Shown here in pieces: positions 35,934 through 47,473 of a stretch of 50,660 nucleotides of DNA. The position numbers and the translations under genes were made by a program. Position 1 is the first letter of the stretch. Each line of letters starts with the position of its first letter. The DNA is from Curtobacterium sp. A7_M15 (GTDB lineage: Bacteria; Actinomycetota; Actinomycetes; Actinomycetales; Microbacteriaceae), in contig NZ_JAUZED010000013.1 of NCBI RefSeq assembly GCF_030705415.1, positions 1-50,660 of the forward strand, written 5' to 3'. A model generated the notes under the pieces. That model saw only the letters and a list, made by a program, of their open reading frames with translations, was not told the origin of the DNA and searched no databases.

Positions 35934-37474
35934 GCACCGCGACGCTCTCCGACACGCCGCACACGACCTCCCGTCCGGAGTTCGACGCCCTGCTCGACGG
36001 CCACCGCGTCGTCCCCGTCGTGCGCGCGCTCTACGCCGACAGCGAGACGCCGGTCGGTGTCTACCGGAAGCTCGCCGACGGCCGACCCGGCACCTTCCTG
36101 CTCGAGTCCGCCGGTCAGGGCGGGCTCTGGTCGCGCTGGTCCTTCGTCGGCGTGCGCAGCTTCGGCGTCCTCACCCAGGACGGCGACCGCGCCGCGTGGA
36201 TCGACACCGGCATCCCCGCGTCCCGCGCCGTGGACTCCCTCGACGGCGAGCCGCTCGAGGTCCTCGCACGACTGCACGAGCGCTGGGCCACGCCGCGGAT
36301 CCCCGGAACGCCGCCGCTCGTGGGGGGCACCGTCGGGTTCATCGGCTGGGAGGCCGTGCGTCAGCTCGAGCACCTGCCGAACGTCCCGCCGGCGGACTTC
36401 GACGTCCCGGGGCAGGCCCTCGCGTTCGTCTCCGAGCTCGCCGCGCTCGACCACCGCACCGGGCTCGTCCTGCTCGTCGCCAGCGTGCTGAACGACGGCG
36501 TCGACGACGCCGAGGCGCTGTGGGCGGACGCGCAGGCGCGACTCGACCGGATGCAGGCCGACCTCGTGCAGCCCTCGGCCGCGACCGTCGCCGAGGCGTT
36601 CGACATCGCCGAGCCGACCCCGACGCACCGGTCCACCCCCGAGGACTACATGGCGGCCGTCGAGCGGTCGAAGGACTTCATCCGCGACGGCGACGTCTTC
36701 CAGGTCGTCATCTCGCAGCGGTTCGACCACGAGGTCACCGCGGACCCCCTCGACGTCTACCGCGTGCTGCGGACGCTCAACCCGAGCCCGTACATGTACT
36801 TCCTGTCGCTCGCGGACACCGCCGACGAGCGCTTCTGGATCGTCGGCGCTTCGCCCGAGGCCCTGGTCAAGGTGCAGGACGGTCGGGCGATCACGCACCC
36901 GATCGCCGGGTCGCGTCCGCGCGGTGCCACGCCCGAGGCCGACGTCCGCCTGGGCGAGGACCTGCTCGAGGACCCGAAGGAGCGCGCCGAGCACCTCATG
37001 CTCGTCGACCTCGCACGCAACGACCTGCAGAAGGTCTGCGAGCCGGGCACGGTCGCCGTGACGGAGTTCATGACCGTCGAGCGATTCAGCCACATCATGC
37101 ACCTGGTGTCGAGCGTCGAGGGCGCCGTGCGGTCCGACGCCTCGGCGATCGACGTGTTCCGTGCGACGTTCCCGGCAGGCACCCTCTCCGGGGCGCCGAA
37201 GCCGCGGGCGCTCGAGATCATCGACGAGCTCGAACCCGCGAAGCGCGGCGCCTACGCGGGCGTGGTCGGGTACTTCGACTTCGCCGGCGACGCCGACCTC
37301 GCGATCGCGATCAGGAGCGCCCTCATCAAGGACGGCGTGGCACGCGTGCAGGCCGGCGCCGGGCTCGTCGCGGACTCCGACCCGGAGACCGAGCACATCG
37401 AGGCAGTGAACAAGGCCGCAGCGCCGCTCCGCGCCGTCGCGACCGCGAACCGCATGCGCGGGGTGCACTCGTGA
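35930..37474 (+). CDS. trpE: Anthranilate synthase component I
   Basis: 514 residues. With a glutaminase subunit encoded elsewhere it makes anthranilate from chorismate. The tryptophan feedback motif LLES is in TFLLESAGQGG; catalytic landmarks are FQVVISQRF, IVGASPEALVKV, HPIAGSRPRG, HLMLVDLARNDL and PAGTLSGAPKPRALEIIDEL. The ATG at 35930 overlaps the hisI stop, so there is no room for a classical trp leader peptide in front of it. It overlaps the next gene by GTGA. Confidence 0.97.
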   Translation: MSTATLSDTPHTTSRPEFDALLDGHRVVPVVRALYADSETPVGVYRKLADGRPGTFLLESAGQGGLWSRWSFVGVRSFGVLTQDGDRAAWIDTGIPASRAVDSLDGEPLEVLARLHERWATPRIPGTPPLVGGTVGFIGWEAVRQLEHLPNVPPADFDVPGQALAFVSELAALDHRTGLVLLVASVLNDGVDDAEALWADAQARLDRMQADLVQPSAATVAEAFDIAEPTPTHRSTPEDYMAAVERSKDFIRDGDVFQVVISQRFDHEVTADPLDVYRVLRTLNPSPYMYFLSLADTADERFWIVGASPEALVKVQDGRAITHPIAGSRPRGATPEADVRLGEDLLEDPKERAEHLMLVDLARNDLQKVCEPGTVAVTEFMTVERFSHIMHLVSSVEGAVRSDASAIDVFRATFPAGTLSGAPKPRALEIIDELEPAKRGAYAGVVGYFDFAGDADLAIAIRSALIKDGVARVQAGAGLVADSDPETEHIEAVNKAAAPLRAVATANRMRGVHS

Positions 37475-38241
37475 AGGCCCGCCGCTCCCGGCCGCTCGTC
37501 GTCGTCGCCGGCCTCGCGGTCGCGGGGATCATCATGCTGTCGTGGACGCAGACCTGGTTCACGGTGCACCTCCACGCCGGCGCCGCCGTCGCGGCGAAGG
37601 TGGACGCCGACGGTGCGGCCGCGGTCCCGCAGTACACCGCCCTGGCGATCGCGAGCCTCGCGCTCTTCCTGGCGATGACGATCGCCGGTCGGGTCGTCCG
37701 CATCGTGCTCGCCGCCGTCGAGATCCTGCTCGGCGTCGGCGTGGTGGTGTCCGGCGTCACCGCCCTGGCGGACCCGGTGGCCGCGGCGAAGGGTGCCGTC
37801 GGCGAGGTCGCGGGCGTGGCCGACCTGTCCGCCGTCCGTCGAGTCGTCTCCAGCGTGGACGTGTCGGTGTGGCCCGCCGTCGGCATCGCCGGTGGCGTGC
37901 TCGCCGTGGCGCTCGGGGGCGTCGTGCTCGTGGTGCAGCGGTCCTGGCCCGGACCGAGCCGGAAGTACGGCGCCGCGACGGCCGGCGCCGCCGCGGACGC
38001 CCGTGCCGCAGCTCCCGCCGAACGGGACGCCGTCGTGGACTGGGACGACCTGAGCGCCGGCGTCGACCCGACGTCGGACGCGGTGGCCGGCCACGACGAC
38101 GCGGTGGCTGGGCACGACGACGCGGTCGCGGCCCCCGACGGCGCGACCGCGGGTTCTGCCGGAGCGGCGCCGGGCGACACGGTAGGATCGAACGGACGCC
38201 GGTCGAACGACGGCGTCGAAGCAGAACGAGGAGCACCGTGA
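37471..38241 (+). CDS. Trp biosynthesis-associated membrane protein
   Basis: 256 residues. Four hydrophobic segments (about 7-25, 50-68, 72-92 and 130-152) make the membrane part, with the typical SWTQTWFTV after helix 1. The match is to the actinobacterial trp-operon membrane protein family (Trp_oprn_chp), found between trpE and trpC and of unknown function. The C-terminal 95 residues are hydrophilic, Ala/Asp-rich and contain a duplicated AVAGHDD heptapeptide. Overlaps by GTGA at both ends. A -10 box for the next gene lies in its 3' end. Confidence 0.88.
   Translation: MKARRSRPLVVVAGLAVAGIIMLSWTQTWFTVHLHAGAAVAAKVDADGAAAVPQYTALAIASLALFLAMTIAGRVVRIVLAAVEILLGVGVVVSGVTALADPVAAAKGAVGEVAGVADLSAVRRVVSSVDVSVWPAVGIAGGVLAVALGGVVLVVQRSWPGPSRKYGAATAGAAADARAAAPAERDAVVDWDDLSAGVDPTSDAVAGHDDAVAGHDDAVAAPDGATAGSAGAAPGDTVGSNGRRSNDGVEAERGAP
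38080..38121 (+). repeat. 21-bp in-frame duplication encoding AVAGHDD twice
   Basis: 38080-38100 and 38101-38121 differ at two bases, and a third degenerate copy follows (AVAAPDG). It lies in the cytoplasmic tail of the Trp-associated membrane protein. Confidence 0.75.
38183..38188 (+). promoter_or_regulatory. Internal -10 candidate ahead of the DUF6704-like gene and trpC
   Basis: TAGGAT inside the 3' end of the upstream gene, 49 bases before the GTG at 38238. It could allow trpC-trpB-trpA expression independent of trpE. Confidence 0.4.
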
Positions 38242-38477
38242 GCAACACTGAGCCCGCAGAACTCGGCGAAGGCCACTCGCCGGCAGCCTGGACCGCCGTC
38301 GTGATCATGCTGATCGGATTCGCGGCCGGCACGCTGTTCTTCTGGTTCGACCAGCCGTGGGGCGTCTGGGCCTCCGCCGGCGTGGTGCTCATCGGCCTCA
38401 TCGTCGGTGGCGTCATGAAGAAGGCGGGCTACGGCGTCGACGGCCCGAAGTTCGTCCCCAAGCACCACTCCGAGTAG
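38238..38477 (+). CDS. Small two-helix membrane protein (DUF6704-like) in the trp operon
   Basis: 79 residues with two membrane helices (about 19-37 and 42-60) separated by FWFDQPWGVW. The pattern HSPAAWTAVVIMLIGF...VMKKAGYG is the small actinobacterial protein regularly found before trpC. Function unknown. The start is GTG 38238, overlapping the previous stop (GTGA) and preceded by GAGGAG. trpC starts 7 bases after its stop, so coupling is likely. Confidence 0.82.
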   Translation: MSNTEPAELGEGHSPAAWTAVVIMLIGFAAGTLFFWFDQPWGVWASAGVVLIGLIVGGVMKKAGYGVDGPKFVPKHHSE

Positions 38478-38484
38478 GTCCGGC

Positions 38485-39279
38485 ATGCCGAACGTGCTCG
38501 AGACCCTCGTCGCGGGCGCGCTCGAGGACGCCGCGGCCCGTCGCATCGACCGTCCCTACGCGGACGTCGAACGCGACCTGGACCGCGTCGCGTCCCCACT
38601 CGACGCCCTCGCGTTCCTGGCCCCCGGCGACCGGGTGAAGATCCTCGCCGAGGTGAAGCGTGCCAGCCCGTCCCGCGGTTCCATGGCGGCGATCGAGGAC
38701 CCCGCGTCCCTCGCCGCCGACTACGAGCGCGGTGGCGCCTCGACGATCAGCGTCCTGACCGAGGGGCGCAAGTTCCTCGGCTCGCTCGCCGACCTCGAGG
38801 CGGTCAAGGCGCGGGTGTCCGTCCCCGTGCTCCGCAAGGACTTCATCGCCGACCCCTACCAGGTGATCGAGGCCCGGGCGTCGGGCGCCGACGTCGTGCT
38901 GCTCATCGTGGCGGCGCTCGAGCAGCAGCAGCTGGTCGAGCTCCACACCCTGGCGGAAGAGCTCGGCATGCGCGTCCTGGTCGAGGCACACTCGGCGGAC
39001 GAGGTCTCGCGCGGCCTCGACGCCGGAGCCCGGATCCTCGGGGTGAACGCCCGCGACCTGACGGACTTCTCGCTCGACCGCGGCCTGTTCGGCTCGCTCG
39101 CCGACCGCATCCCCGACGGGGTCGTGCGCGTCGCCGAGTCCGCGGTCGCCGGTCCAGCCGACGTGGCGCACTACCGTGCCGCCGGCGCGGACGTCGTCCT
39201 GGTGGGAGAGGCGCTCGTGACGGGCGACGACCCCGCTGCCACGCTCGCGTCGTTCATCGCAGCCGCCGACCGCGGCTGA
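38485..39279 (+). CDS. trpC: Indole-3-glycerol phosphate synthase
   Basis: 264 residues. It closes the indole ring from CdRP. TIM-barrel landmarks are [13 protein letters not shown] with the catalytic lysine, [46 protein letters not shown] and VAESAV. ATG 38485 follows the small membrane gene by 7 bases. trpD and trpF are absent from the cluster; many actinobacteria use the dual-function PriA (HisA/TrpF) isomerase encoded elsewhere instead of TrpF. Confidence 0.97.
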   Translation: MPNVLETLVAGALEDAAARRIDRPYADVERDLDRVASPLDALAFLAPGDRVKILAEVKRASPSRGSMAAIEDPASLAADYERGGASTISVLTEGRKFLGSLADLEAVKARVSVPVLRKDFIADPYQVIEARASGADVVLLIVAALEQQQLVELHTLAEELGMRVLVEAHSADEVSRGLDAGARILGVNARDLTDFSLDRGLFGSLADRIPDGVVRVAESAVAGPADVAHYRAAGADVVLVGEALVTGDDPAATLASFIAAADRG

Positions 39280-39296
39280 CGACGGCGACCGTCCCC

Positions 39297-39357
39297 GCCC
39301 GGTCCGCCGGGCACCCCGCCCGGTTCGCCGGGCCCGTCCCAGCCCGGTTCGCCGGGC
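39297..39357 (+). repeat. Three tandem GC-rich hairpins between trpC and trpB
   Basis: Hairpins at 39297-39312, 39318-39333 and 39342-39357 each have the stem GCCCGG / CCGGGC and a four-base loop (TCCG, TTCG, TTCG). The last ends 19 bases before trpB. They may adjust mRNA stability or terminate part of the transcripts. Confidence 0.75.
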
Positions 39358-39376
39358 CTGTCCCGGGAGACCCATC

Positions 39377-40587
<1,211 letters not shown>

Positions 40588-40591
<4 letters not shown>

Positions 40592-41382
40592 CCACGAACC
40601 AGACGGTCGCCACGACGATCGACACCGCCAACGCCGAGCGCGCAGGGGCCGTCGTCGGCTACCTGCCCGCCGGCTACCCCGACCTGCAGACGAGCGTCGA
40701 CGCCGCCGTGGCACTGGCCGAGAACGGCGTCGACGTCATCGAGCTCGGGCTGCCCTACTCCGACCCGGTCATGGACGGGCCGGTCATCCAGCGCGCGGCG
40801 GAGGAGAGCCTGGCGGGCGGCTTCCGCGTCGCGCAGGTCTTCGACGCGGTCCACCAGATCACGTCGCGAGCCGACGTCCCGGTGCTCGTGATGACCTACT
40901 GGAACCCGGTGCTCCGGTACGGGGTGGAGCGGTTCGCCGACGACCTCGTCGCCGCGGGGGCCGCCGGGCTCATCACGCCGGACCTCATCCCCGACGAGGG
41001 CGCGGAGTGGATCCGCGAGTCCGAGCGCACCGGTCTGGACCGGGTGTTCCTCGCGGCTCCGTCCTCATCCGACGCGCGTATGCAGCAGGCGGTCGACTCC
41101 AGCCGCGGGTTCGTCTACGCCGTCTCGACGATGGGCGTCACCGGCGCACGAGAGGGTGTCGACGTCGCGGCACGCACCGTCGTCTCGCGCCTCCGCGACG
41201 CCGGCGTCGAGCGCACCTGCGTCGGTCTCGGCATCTCGACGGCGGAGCAGGTCGGCGAGGTCCTCGAGTACGCCGACGGCGCGATCATCGGCTCGGCCTT
41301 CGTCCGCGCCCTCGCGGACCTCGGCGTGCAGGGCGTCGCCGACCGGGCAGCGGACCTCACGTCCGGCGCGCGGCGTCGCTGA
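40588..41382 (+). CDS. trpA: Tryptophan synthase alpha subunit
   Basis: 264 residues. It cleaves indole-3-glycerol phosphate and channels indole to TrpB. Landmarks are [12 protein letters not shown], the catalytic glutamate in [19 protein letters not shown] and aspartate in [11 protein letters not shown], then [12 protein letters not shown] and [12 protein letters not shown] 40588 overlaps trpB. The gene ends the trp operon and is followed by a 35-bp tandem repeat instead of a single clear terminator. Confidence 0.97.
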
Positions 41383-41423
41383 CGTCCAGGAGGCACGGTG
41401 CCGGCGACCCGCTCGGCGCACCC

Positions 41424-41535
41424 GCACCGCGGTGCGGGTGAGCGACGAGTCCGGCCCTGCACTGCGGTGCGGGTGAGCGACGGTTCCGGCCCTGCACCGC
41501 GGTGCGGGTGAGCGACGAGTCCGGCCCGCACCGCG
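41424..41535 (+). repeat. 35-bp palindromic tandem repeat downstream of trpA
   Basis: Units begin at 41424, 41459, 41494 and (partial) 41528. Each starts with GCACCGCGGTGC or a one-base variant, continuing GGGTGAGCGACGAGTCCGG. An 18-base perfect palindrome (CCCGCACCGCGGTGCGGG) covers 41421-41438. Units 1 and 3 match over all 34 bases of unit 3; unit 2 has three substitutions. The palindromes may terminate trpA transcription; the array could vary in copy number. Confidence 0.85.
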
Positions 41536-41600
41536 CCTCCCGTCGGTCACAGTTTCCACAGGACCGGGTCCTCGGTTCCTGACGCACGCACCTCCCGCGC

Positions 41601-41606
41601 TACAGT
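41601..41606 (+). promoter_or_regulatory. -10 candidate for lgt
   Basis: TACAGT located 62 bases before the ATG. The leader would include a perfect 7-bp hairpin at 41614-41630 (GCCGACG / CGTCGGC, loop GCA). Confidence 0.5.
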
Positions 41607-41668
41607 GAGCGGGGCCGACGGCACGTCGGCACCGCGCCCAGCCAGCACCGAAAGGCGACAGCACCTCC

Positions 41669-42667
41669 ATGCCCCTCCTGAGCATCCCGAGCCCGAGCAC
41701 CGCGTGGCAGTACTTCGACCTGACCGCCTGGCTGCGCGACGCGTTCGGCTGGTCGCTGCCGCTCGACTTCCGCATCCACGCCTACGCGATCTGCATCCTG
41801 CTCGGCATCGTGGCCGCGGTCATCCTCGCGAACCGTCGGCTGAACGCACGCGGCGTCGAGCGCTGGATCATCATCGACATCGCGATCTGGGCGGTGCCCG
41901 CGGGCATCATCGGCGGTCGACTGTTCCACGTCTTCACACACGTCAGCGACTACTTCGGTCCCGGGCGCGACCCGCTGTCCTTCCTCTACATCTGGGAGGG
42001 CGGGCTCGCCATCTTCGGGGCGCTCATCCTCGGCTCGGTCGGCGCGTACATCGGCTGCCGCCAGGTCGGCCTGCGGTTCACCGCGTTCATCGATGCCGTC
42101 GTCCCCGGCGTGCTGCTCGCCCAGGCGTTCGGTCGCCTCGGCAACTACTTCAACCACGAGCTCTTCGGCATGCCGACCAGCCTGCCCTGGGGGCTGCAGA
42201 TTGAGTCGTCCAACGCTGCGTTCCCCAAGGGCCTGCCCGAGGGCACGCTGTTCCACCCAACCTTCCTGTACGAGATCATCTGGAACGTCGTCGGCGTCGT
42301 CGTGATCCTGCTGCTCGACAAGAAGTTCCGCCTGCAGTGGGGCAAGGTCCTGGCGCTCTACCTGATCTGGTACGGCATCGGTCGCTCGGTCCTCGAGTCC
42401 ATCCGCGTCGACACCAGCGAGACGTTCTTCGGCATCCGGACGAACGTGTGGATGTCCTTCGCGGCGATCCTGCTCGGGATCATCATCTTCCTCGTCCAGT
42501 CGAAGCGGCACGTCGGCAAGGAACCGAGTCCGTACCTGCCCGGTCGCGAGCCCCGCTCGAAGTCCGGGGTAGACTCGGACGACACCTGGTCGGAGGACGA
42601 CGACGACGCTCCGGCGGTCGTCCCGGACTCCGATCCGGTCACCACCAGCGCCGCTGGCCGCGCCTAG
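41669..42667 (+). CDS. lgt: Prolipoprotein diacylglyceryl transferase
   Basis: 332 residues. An inner-membrane enzyme that attaches diacylglycerol to the lipobox cysteine of prelipoproteins. Seven hydrophobic segments are seen. The signature is AFGRLGNYFNHELFGMPT, with IWEGGLAIFGAL (GGL motif) and IWYGIGRSVLESIR also conserved. The C-terminal 45 residues are a hydrophilic acidic tail (SDDTWSEDDDD), common in actinobacteria. ATG 41669; the upstream GAAAGG ribosome-binding site is somewhat distant. A weak hairpin at 42684-42705 follows the gene. Confidence 0.96.
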   Translation: MPLLSIPSPSTAWQYFDLTAWLRDAFGWSLPLDFRIHAYAICILLGIVAAVILANRRLNARGVERWIIIDIAIWAVPAGIIGGRLFHVFTHVSDYFGPGRDPLSFLYIWEGGLAIFGALILGSVGAYIGCRQVGLRFTAFIDAVVPGVLLAQAFGRLGNYFNHELFGMPTSLPWGLQIESSNAAFPKGLPEGTLFHPTFLYEIIWNVVGVVVILLLDKKFRLQWGKVLALYLIWYGIGRSVLESIRVDTSETFFGIRTNVWMSFAAILLGIIIFLVQSKRHVGKEPSPYLPGREPRSKSGVDSDDTWSEDDDDAPAVVPDSDPVTTSAAGRA

Positions 42668-42683
42668 GAAGCACCCCTCCTGC

Positions 42684-42705
42684 GTGACCGATCCCGATCG
42701 GCCAC
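42684..42705 (+). terminator. Hairpin downstream of lgt
   Basis: GTGACCGAT pairs with ATCGGCCAC (8 of 9 base pairs, loop CCCG) 16 bases after the stop. No T-tract. The rest of the 207-bp gap to gltB shows no convincing -10 box or RNA motif. Confidence 0.4.
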
Positions 42706-42874
42706 GAGTGCCAGCAGCACCTCCCGGACACGCCACAAGCGGGTCCGACACCTCGCACGCCGCCAGGGCACCTCACTGACGGCGGGCACGGGCACCAGTT
42801 CCGCTCATGCGTCGCGGAACGCACCACCGGGCCACCGCTGTCCCTGTTCCACTTCCTCGTGAGGACGGTTCCCC

Positions 42875-45800
42875 ATGGCGCTCCAGCCACCCAAGTCCCC
42901 GGCGGCACTCGTGCCGCCGCACCGTCGGTTCTCCGCGATCCCGGACGCCGCCGGCATGTACGACCCGGCAAATGAGAAGGACGCCTGCGGCCTGGCGATG
43001 GTCGCGACGCTCCGTGGCACGGCCGGGCACGACATCGTCGACGCCGCGCTCGGGGCGTTGCGCAACCTCGAACACCGGGGCGCGGTCGGATCGGACGCGG
43101 GGACCGGCGACGGCGCGGGGATCCTCTGCCAGGTTCCGGACGAGTTCTTCCGGGCCGAGGTGCCGTTCGAGCTCCCTGCAGCGGGGGAGTACGCGGTCGG
43201 GACCGCCTACCTGCCGGTGGGCGAGGACGACCGTCACGCGGTGAAGGGTGCGATCGAGCGACTGGCGCGCGAAGAAGGCCTCCGGGTCGTCGGCTGGCGC
43301 GAGGTCCCGGTCCGTCCCGAGGTCCTCGGCACCCTCGCACGTGCGGCGATGCCGGCGTTCGAGCAGCTCTTCGTCGCCTCGATCCGGCACGACGTGCACG
43401 GCGCGTCGTGGAGCGGGGTCGCGCTCGACCGTCAGGCGTTCCGTCTGCGGAAGCGTGCCGAGCACGACGCCGAGGTCTACTTCATGTCGCTGTCGAGCCG
43501 GACCATGGTCTACAAGGGCATGGTCACGACGCTCCAGCTCGAGCCGTTCTACCCGGACCTCAGCGACGAGCGCTTCGCGTCGAAGCTCGCCATCGTGCAC
43601 TCGCGCTACTCGACGAACACGTTCCCCTCGTGGCCGCTGGCTCAGCCGTTCCGCACGCTCGCGCACAACGGTGAGATCAACACCGTCCGCGGCAACCGCA
43701 ACTGGATGCGTGCACGCCAGTCGCAGCTCCAGAGCGAACTGCTCGGGGACATGGCACCCCTGCTGCCGATCGTCAGCCCCGGTGCCAGCGACTCCGCGTC
43801 CTTCGACGAGGTCCTCGAGCTCCTCACGCTCACCGGTCGGTCGCTGCCGCACGCGGTCTCGATGATGGTCCCGGAAGCATGGGAGAACCAGGTCGGCATG
43901 GACCCCGAGCTCCGGGCGTTCTACGAGTACCACTCGATGCTCATGGAGCCGTGGGACGGTCCGGCGGCCATCACCTTCACCGACGGCACGCTGGTCGGGG
44001 CCACCCTCGACCGCAACGGCCTGCGCCCCGGTCGCTTCCTGGTGACCGACGACGGCCTCATCGTCATGGGCTCGGAGACGGGCGTCATCGACGTGCCGGC
44101 CGACAAGGTCGTGCGCAAGGGACGGCTCCGTCCCGGCCGCATGTTCCTCGTCGACACCGAGGCCGGGCGCATCATCGAGGACGACGAGGTCAAGCGTGAG
44201 CTCGCCACCTCCGGCCCGTGGGGCGAGTGGCTCGAGCGTGGGCGGATCAACCTGAGTGACCTGCCCGACCGCGAGCACATCGTGCACACGCCCGCGTCGG
44301 TGACCCGACGGCAGCGCGCCTTCGGCTACACCGAGGAAGAGGTCCGCATCCTCCTGCGTCCCATGGCGCAGACCGGCGCCGAGCCCCTCGGCGCGATGGG
44401 GTCCGACACGCCGATCGCGGTGCTGTCCCAGCGCCCCCGGCTGCTCTTCGACTACTTCACCCAGCAGTTCGCCCAGGTGACGAACCCGCCGCTCGACTCG
44501 ATCCGCGAGCAGGTCATCACCTCGATGGGCATGGGACTCGGTCCGGAGCGCAACCTCCTGACCGCCGGTCCCGAGCACGCGAAGCAGATCACGCTGGACT
44601 TCCCCGTGATCGACAACGACGAACTGGCGAAGATCCAGCACTTCGAGACGGCGTCCGGTCGTCACCTGACCGTGACGATCAAGGGCCTGTACCGGGTCGA
44701 CGCGGGCAAGAAGGCGATGCAGAAGCGCATCGCCGCGGTGTGCGACGAGGTCGACGCCGCGATCGAAGCGGGCAAACAGTTCATCGTGCTGTCCGACCGC
44801 GACGGCAACGCCGAGCAGGCCCCGGTGCCCAGCCTGTTGCTGCTCGCGGCGGTGCACCACCACCTGATCCGCACCGAGCAGCGCATGAAGGTCGGGCTCA
44901 TCGTCGAAGCCGGCGACGTGCGTGAGGTCCACCACGTCGCGACCCTCATCGGGTACGGCGCCTCGGCGATCAACCCGTACCTCGCCATGGAGACCTGCGA
45001 GATCCTCGTCCGCCAGGGCATGATCAGCGGCGTCACGCCGGAGCAGGCCGTCAAGAACGTGATCAAGGCGCTCGGCAAGGGCGTGCTGAAGATCATGTCG
45101 AAGATGGGCATCTCGACCGTGTCGAGCTACGCCGGTGCGCAGGCGTTCGAGGCCGTCGGCCTGAGCCAGGAGTTCGTCGACCGGTACTTCACCGGAACCT
45201 CGTCGATCCTCGGTGGCGTCGGCATCGAGGTCATCGCGAAGGAGAACGCCGAGCGGCACGCCCAGGCGTACCCGCAGGACGGCGCGGTGCTCTCCCACGA
45301 GCGCCTGCAGACCGGCGGCGAGTACCAGTGGCGTCGCGAAGGTCCGCCGCACCTGTTCAACCCGGACACCGTGTTCCGGCTGCAGCACGCGACCCGGTCC
45401 CGGCGCTACGACATCTTCCGGGAGTACTCCAAGGCCGTCGACGACCAGTCCGAGCAGCTGATGACGCTCCGCGGTCTGTTCCGCTTCGCGCAGGGCGCTC
45501 GGAAGCCGGTCCCGCTGGACGAGGTCGAGCCGATCGAGTCTATCGTGAAGCGGTTCAACACCGGCGCGATGTCCTACGGGTCCATCTCGAAGGAAGCCCA
45601 CGAGACCCTCGCGATCGCGATGAACCGGCTCGGTGGCCGGTCCAACACGGGCGAGGGCGGCGAGGACGTCGACCGCCTGCTCGACCCCGAGCGTCGCAGC
45701 GCGATCAAGCAGGTCGCCTCCGGGCGCTTCGGCGTCACGAGCATGTACCTGACGCACGCCACCGACATCCAGCTGAAGATGGCGCAGGGCGCGAAGCCGG

Positions 45801-47473
45801 GCGAGGGCGGACAGCTGCCCCCGACCAAGGTGTACCCGTGGGTCGCCCGCACCCGGCACGCGACCGCGGGCGTCGGCCTCATCTCGCCGCCGCCGCACCA
45901 CGACATCTACTCGATCGAGGACCTCAAGCAGCTGATCTTCGACGTCAAGCGGGCGAACCCGTCCGCACGCGTCCACGTGAAGCTCGTGAGCCAGTCGGGC
46001 ATCGGGGCCGTCGCCGCCGGCGTGACGAAGGCGCTGGCCGACGTCGTCCTGGTCTCCGGGCACGACGGCGGGACGGGCGCGTCGCCGCTCAACTCGCTCA
46101 AGCACGCGGGCACCCCGTGGGAGATCGGTCTCGCCGAGACGCAGCAGACGCTCATGCTGAACGGCATGCGGGACCGCGTCGTGGTCCAGGTGGACGGGCA
46201 GATGAAGACCGGCCGTGACGTCGTCGTGGCCGCGCTGCTCGGCGCCGAGGAGTACGGCTTCGCGACCGCGCCGCTCGTGGTCGAGGGCTGCATCCTCATG
46301 CGGGTGTGCCACCTCGACACCTGCCCGGTCGGCGTCGCGACGCAGAACCCCGAACTCCGCAAGCGTTTCAGCGGCAAGCCGGAGTTCGTCGTGAACTTCT
46401 TCGAGTTCATCGCCCAAGAGGTGCGCGAGCTGCTCGCCGAGCTCGGCTTCCGGTCCCTCGAAGAGGCCATCGGCCAGGCCGACGCCCTCGACGTCGACCG
46501 TGCGGTGGAGCACTGGAAGGCATCCGGTCTCGACCTCGAGCCGGTGCTCAAGGGGCCGCGGTTCGACGCCGACGAGCCCCGCCGGCACCAGCGCGCGCAG
46601 GACCACGAGCTCGAGCACCACTTCGACGTGCAGCTCATCCAGCAGACGGCCGACGTGCTGGAGCACGGTGGGACGATCGCACTCGACCTGCCGATCCGGA
46701 ACACCGAACGCGCGGTCGGCACGATGCTCGGCCACGAGGTCACGCTCCGCCACGGCGAGAACGGTCTGCCGTCGGGCTCGATCGACGTGACGCTGCGCGG
46801 GTCCGCCGGGCAGTCGCTCGGAGCGTTCCTCCCGGCGGGCATCACGCTCCGCCTGATCGGGGACAGCAACGACTACGTGGGCAAGGGCCTGTCCGGTGGC
46901 GAGATCGTCGTGCGTCCCGACGCGGGCAGCGGCTTCGACCCGTCGCAGAACGTCATCGCGGGGAACGTCATCGGCTACGGCGCGACCCAGGGCAGCATGT
47001 TCATCCGCGGCATCGTGGGGGAGCGGTTCCTCGTGCGCAACTCCGGTGCGACCGCCGTGGTCGAGGGCGTGGGCGACCACGCGCTCGAGTACATGACCGG
47101 TGGGCTCGCGCTCATCCTCGGCGAGACGGGCCGGAACCTCGGTGCCGGCATGTCCGGCGGCACGGCGTACGTCCGTGGGCTGCGGGAAGAGCACGTGAAC
47201 GCCGACTCGCTCGCCTCCGGTGAACTCCGGCTCGGCCCGCTCGACAGCGCCGACGTCGAGATCGTGAACGACCTGCTCGCGCGGCACGCCGTCGAGACCG
47301 GGTCGTCGCTCGCGAGCGAGCTGCTCGAGTCCGGGGACCTGAGCGACTTCGTCAAGGTGCTGCCGCGGGACTACGCGGCCGTACTCGAGACCCGACAGCA
47401 GGCCGTCGACGAGGGGCTCGACCCCGACGGCGACGTGGTGTGGAACCGAATTCTGGAGGTGACCGGTGGCTGA
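42875..47473 (+). CDS. gltB: Glutamate synthase (NADPH) large subunit
   Basis: 1532 residues, full length. It converts glutamine and 2-oxoglutarate to two glutamates. The first 37 residues look like a propeptide that is cleaved to expose the nucleophile C38 ([10 protein letters not shown]). Domains in order: class II glutamine amidotransferase (38 to about 430), central domain, FMN-binding synthase barrel (about 850-1230, with [16 protein letters not shown] and [11 protein letters not shown]), 3Fe-4S cluster cysteines C1139, C1145, C1150, and the C-terminal beta-helix with GXXGXXXG repeats. ATG 42875 follows GAGGAC. It overlaps gltD by 8 bases. Confidence 0.98.
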   Translation: MALQPPKSPAALVPPHRRFSAIPDAAGMYDPANEKDACGLAMVATLRGTAGHDIVDAALGALRNLEHRGAVGSDAGTGDGAGILCQVPDEFFRAEVPFELPAAGEYAVGTAYLPVGEDDRHAVKGAIERLAREEGLRVVGWREVPVRPEVLGTLARAAMPAFEQLFVASIRHDVHGASWSGVALDRQAFRLRKRAEHDAEVYFMSLSSRTMVYKGMVTTLQLEPFYPDLSDERFASKLAIVHSRYSTNTFPSWPLAQPFRTLAHNGEINTVRGNRNWMRARQSQLQSELLGDMAPLLPIVSPGASDSASFDEVLELLTLTGRSLPHAVSMMVPEAWENQVGMDPELRAFYEYHSMLMEPWDGPAAITFTDGTLVGATLDRNGLRPGRFLVTDDGLIVMGSETGVIDVPADKVVRKGRLRPGRMFLVDTEAGRIIEDDEVKRELATSGPWGEWLERGRINLSDLPDREHIVHTPASVTRRQRAFGYTEEEVRILLRPMAQTGAEPLGAMGSDTPIAVLSQRPRLLFDYFTQQFAQVTNPPLDSIREQVITSMGMGLGPERNLLTAGPEHAKQITLDFPVIDNDELAKIQHFETASGRHLTVTIKGLYRVDAGKKAMQKRIAAVCDEVDAAIEAGKQFIVLSDRDGNAEQAPVPSLLLLAAVHHHLIRTEQRMKVGLIVEAGDVREVHHVATLIGYGASAINPYLAMETCEILVRQGMISGVTPEQAVKNVIKALGKGVLKIMSKMGISTVSSYAGAQAFEAVGLSQEFVDRYFTGTSSILGGVGIEVIAKENAERHAQAYPQDGAVLSHERLQTGGEYQWRREGPPHLFNPDTVFRLQHATRSRRYDIFREYSKAVDDQSEQLMTLRGLFRFAQGARKPVPLDEVEPIESIVKRFNTGAMSYGSISKEAHETLAIAMNRLGGRSNTGEGGEDVDRLLDPERRSAIKQVASGRFGVTSMYLTHATDIQLKMAQGAKPGEGGQLPPTKVYPWVARTRHATAGVGLISPPPHHDIYSIEDLKQLIFDVKRANPSARVHVKLVSQSGIGAVAAGVTKALADVVLVSGHDGGTGASPLNSLKHAGTPWEIGLAETQQTLMLNGMRDRVVVQVDGQMKTGRDVVVAALLGAEEYGFATAPLVVEGCILMRVCHLDTCPVGVATQNPELRKRFSGKPEFVVNFFEFIAQEVRELLAELGFRSLEEAIGQADALDVDRAVEHWKASGLDLEPVLKGPRFDADEPRRHQRAQDHELEHHFDVQLIQQTADVLEHGGTIALDLPIRNTERAVGTMLGHEVTLRHGENGLPSGSIDVTLRGSAGQSLGAFLPAGITLRLIGDSNDYVGKGLSGGEIVVRPDAGSGFDPSQNVIAGNVIGYGATQGSMFIRGIVGERFLVRNSGATAVVEGVGDHALEYMTGGLALILGETGRNLGAGMSGGTAYVRGLREEHVNADSLASGELRLGPLDSADVEIVNDLLARHAVETGSSLASELLESGDLSDFVKVLPRDYAAVLETRQQAVDEGLDPDGDVVWNRILEVTGG

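Noticed and set aside
41424-41535. CRISPR array
   Set aside because: The 35-bp units are directly adjacent with no spacers, and no cas genes are present in the window.
42807-42900. Upstream reading frame MRRGTHHRATAVP overlapping the gltB start
   Set aside because: No ribosome-binding site, it continues far into gltB out of frame as high-GC frames usually do, and its codons show no amino-acid run related to glutamate or glutamine control.
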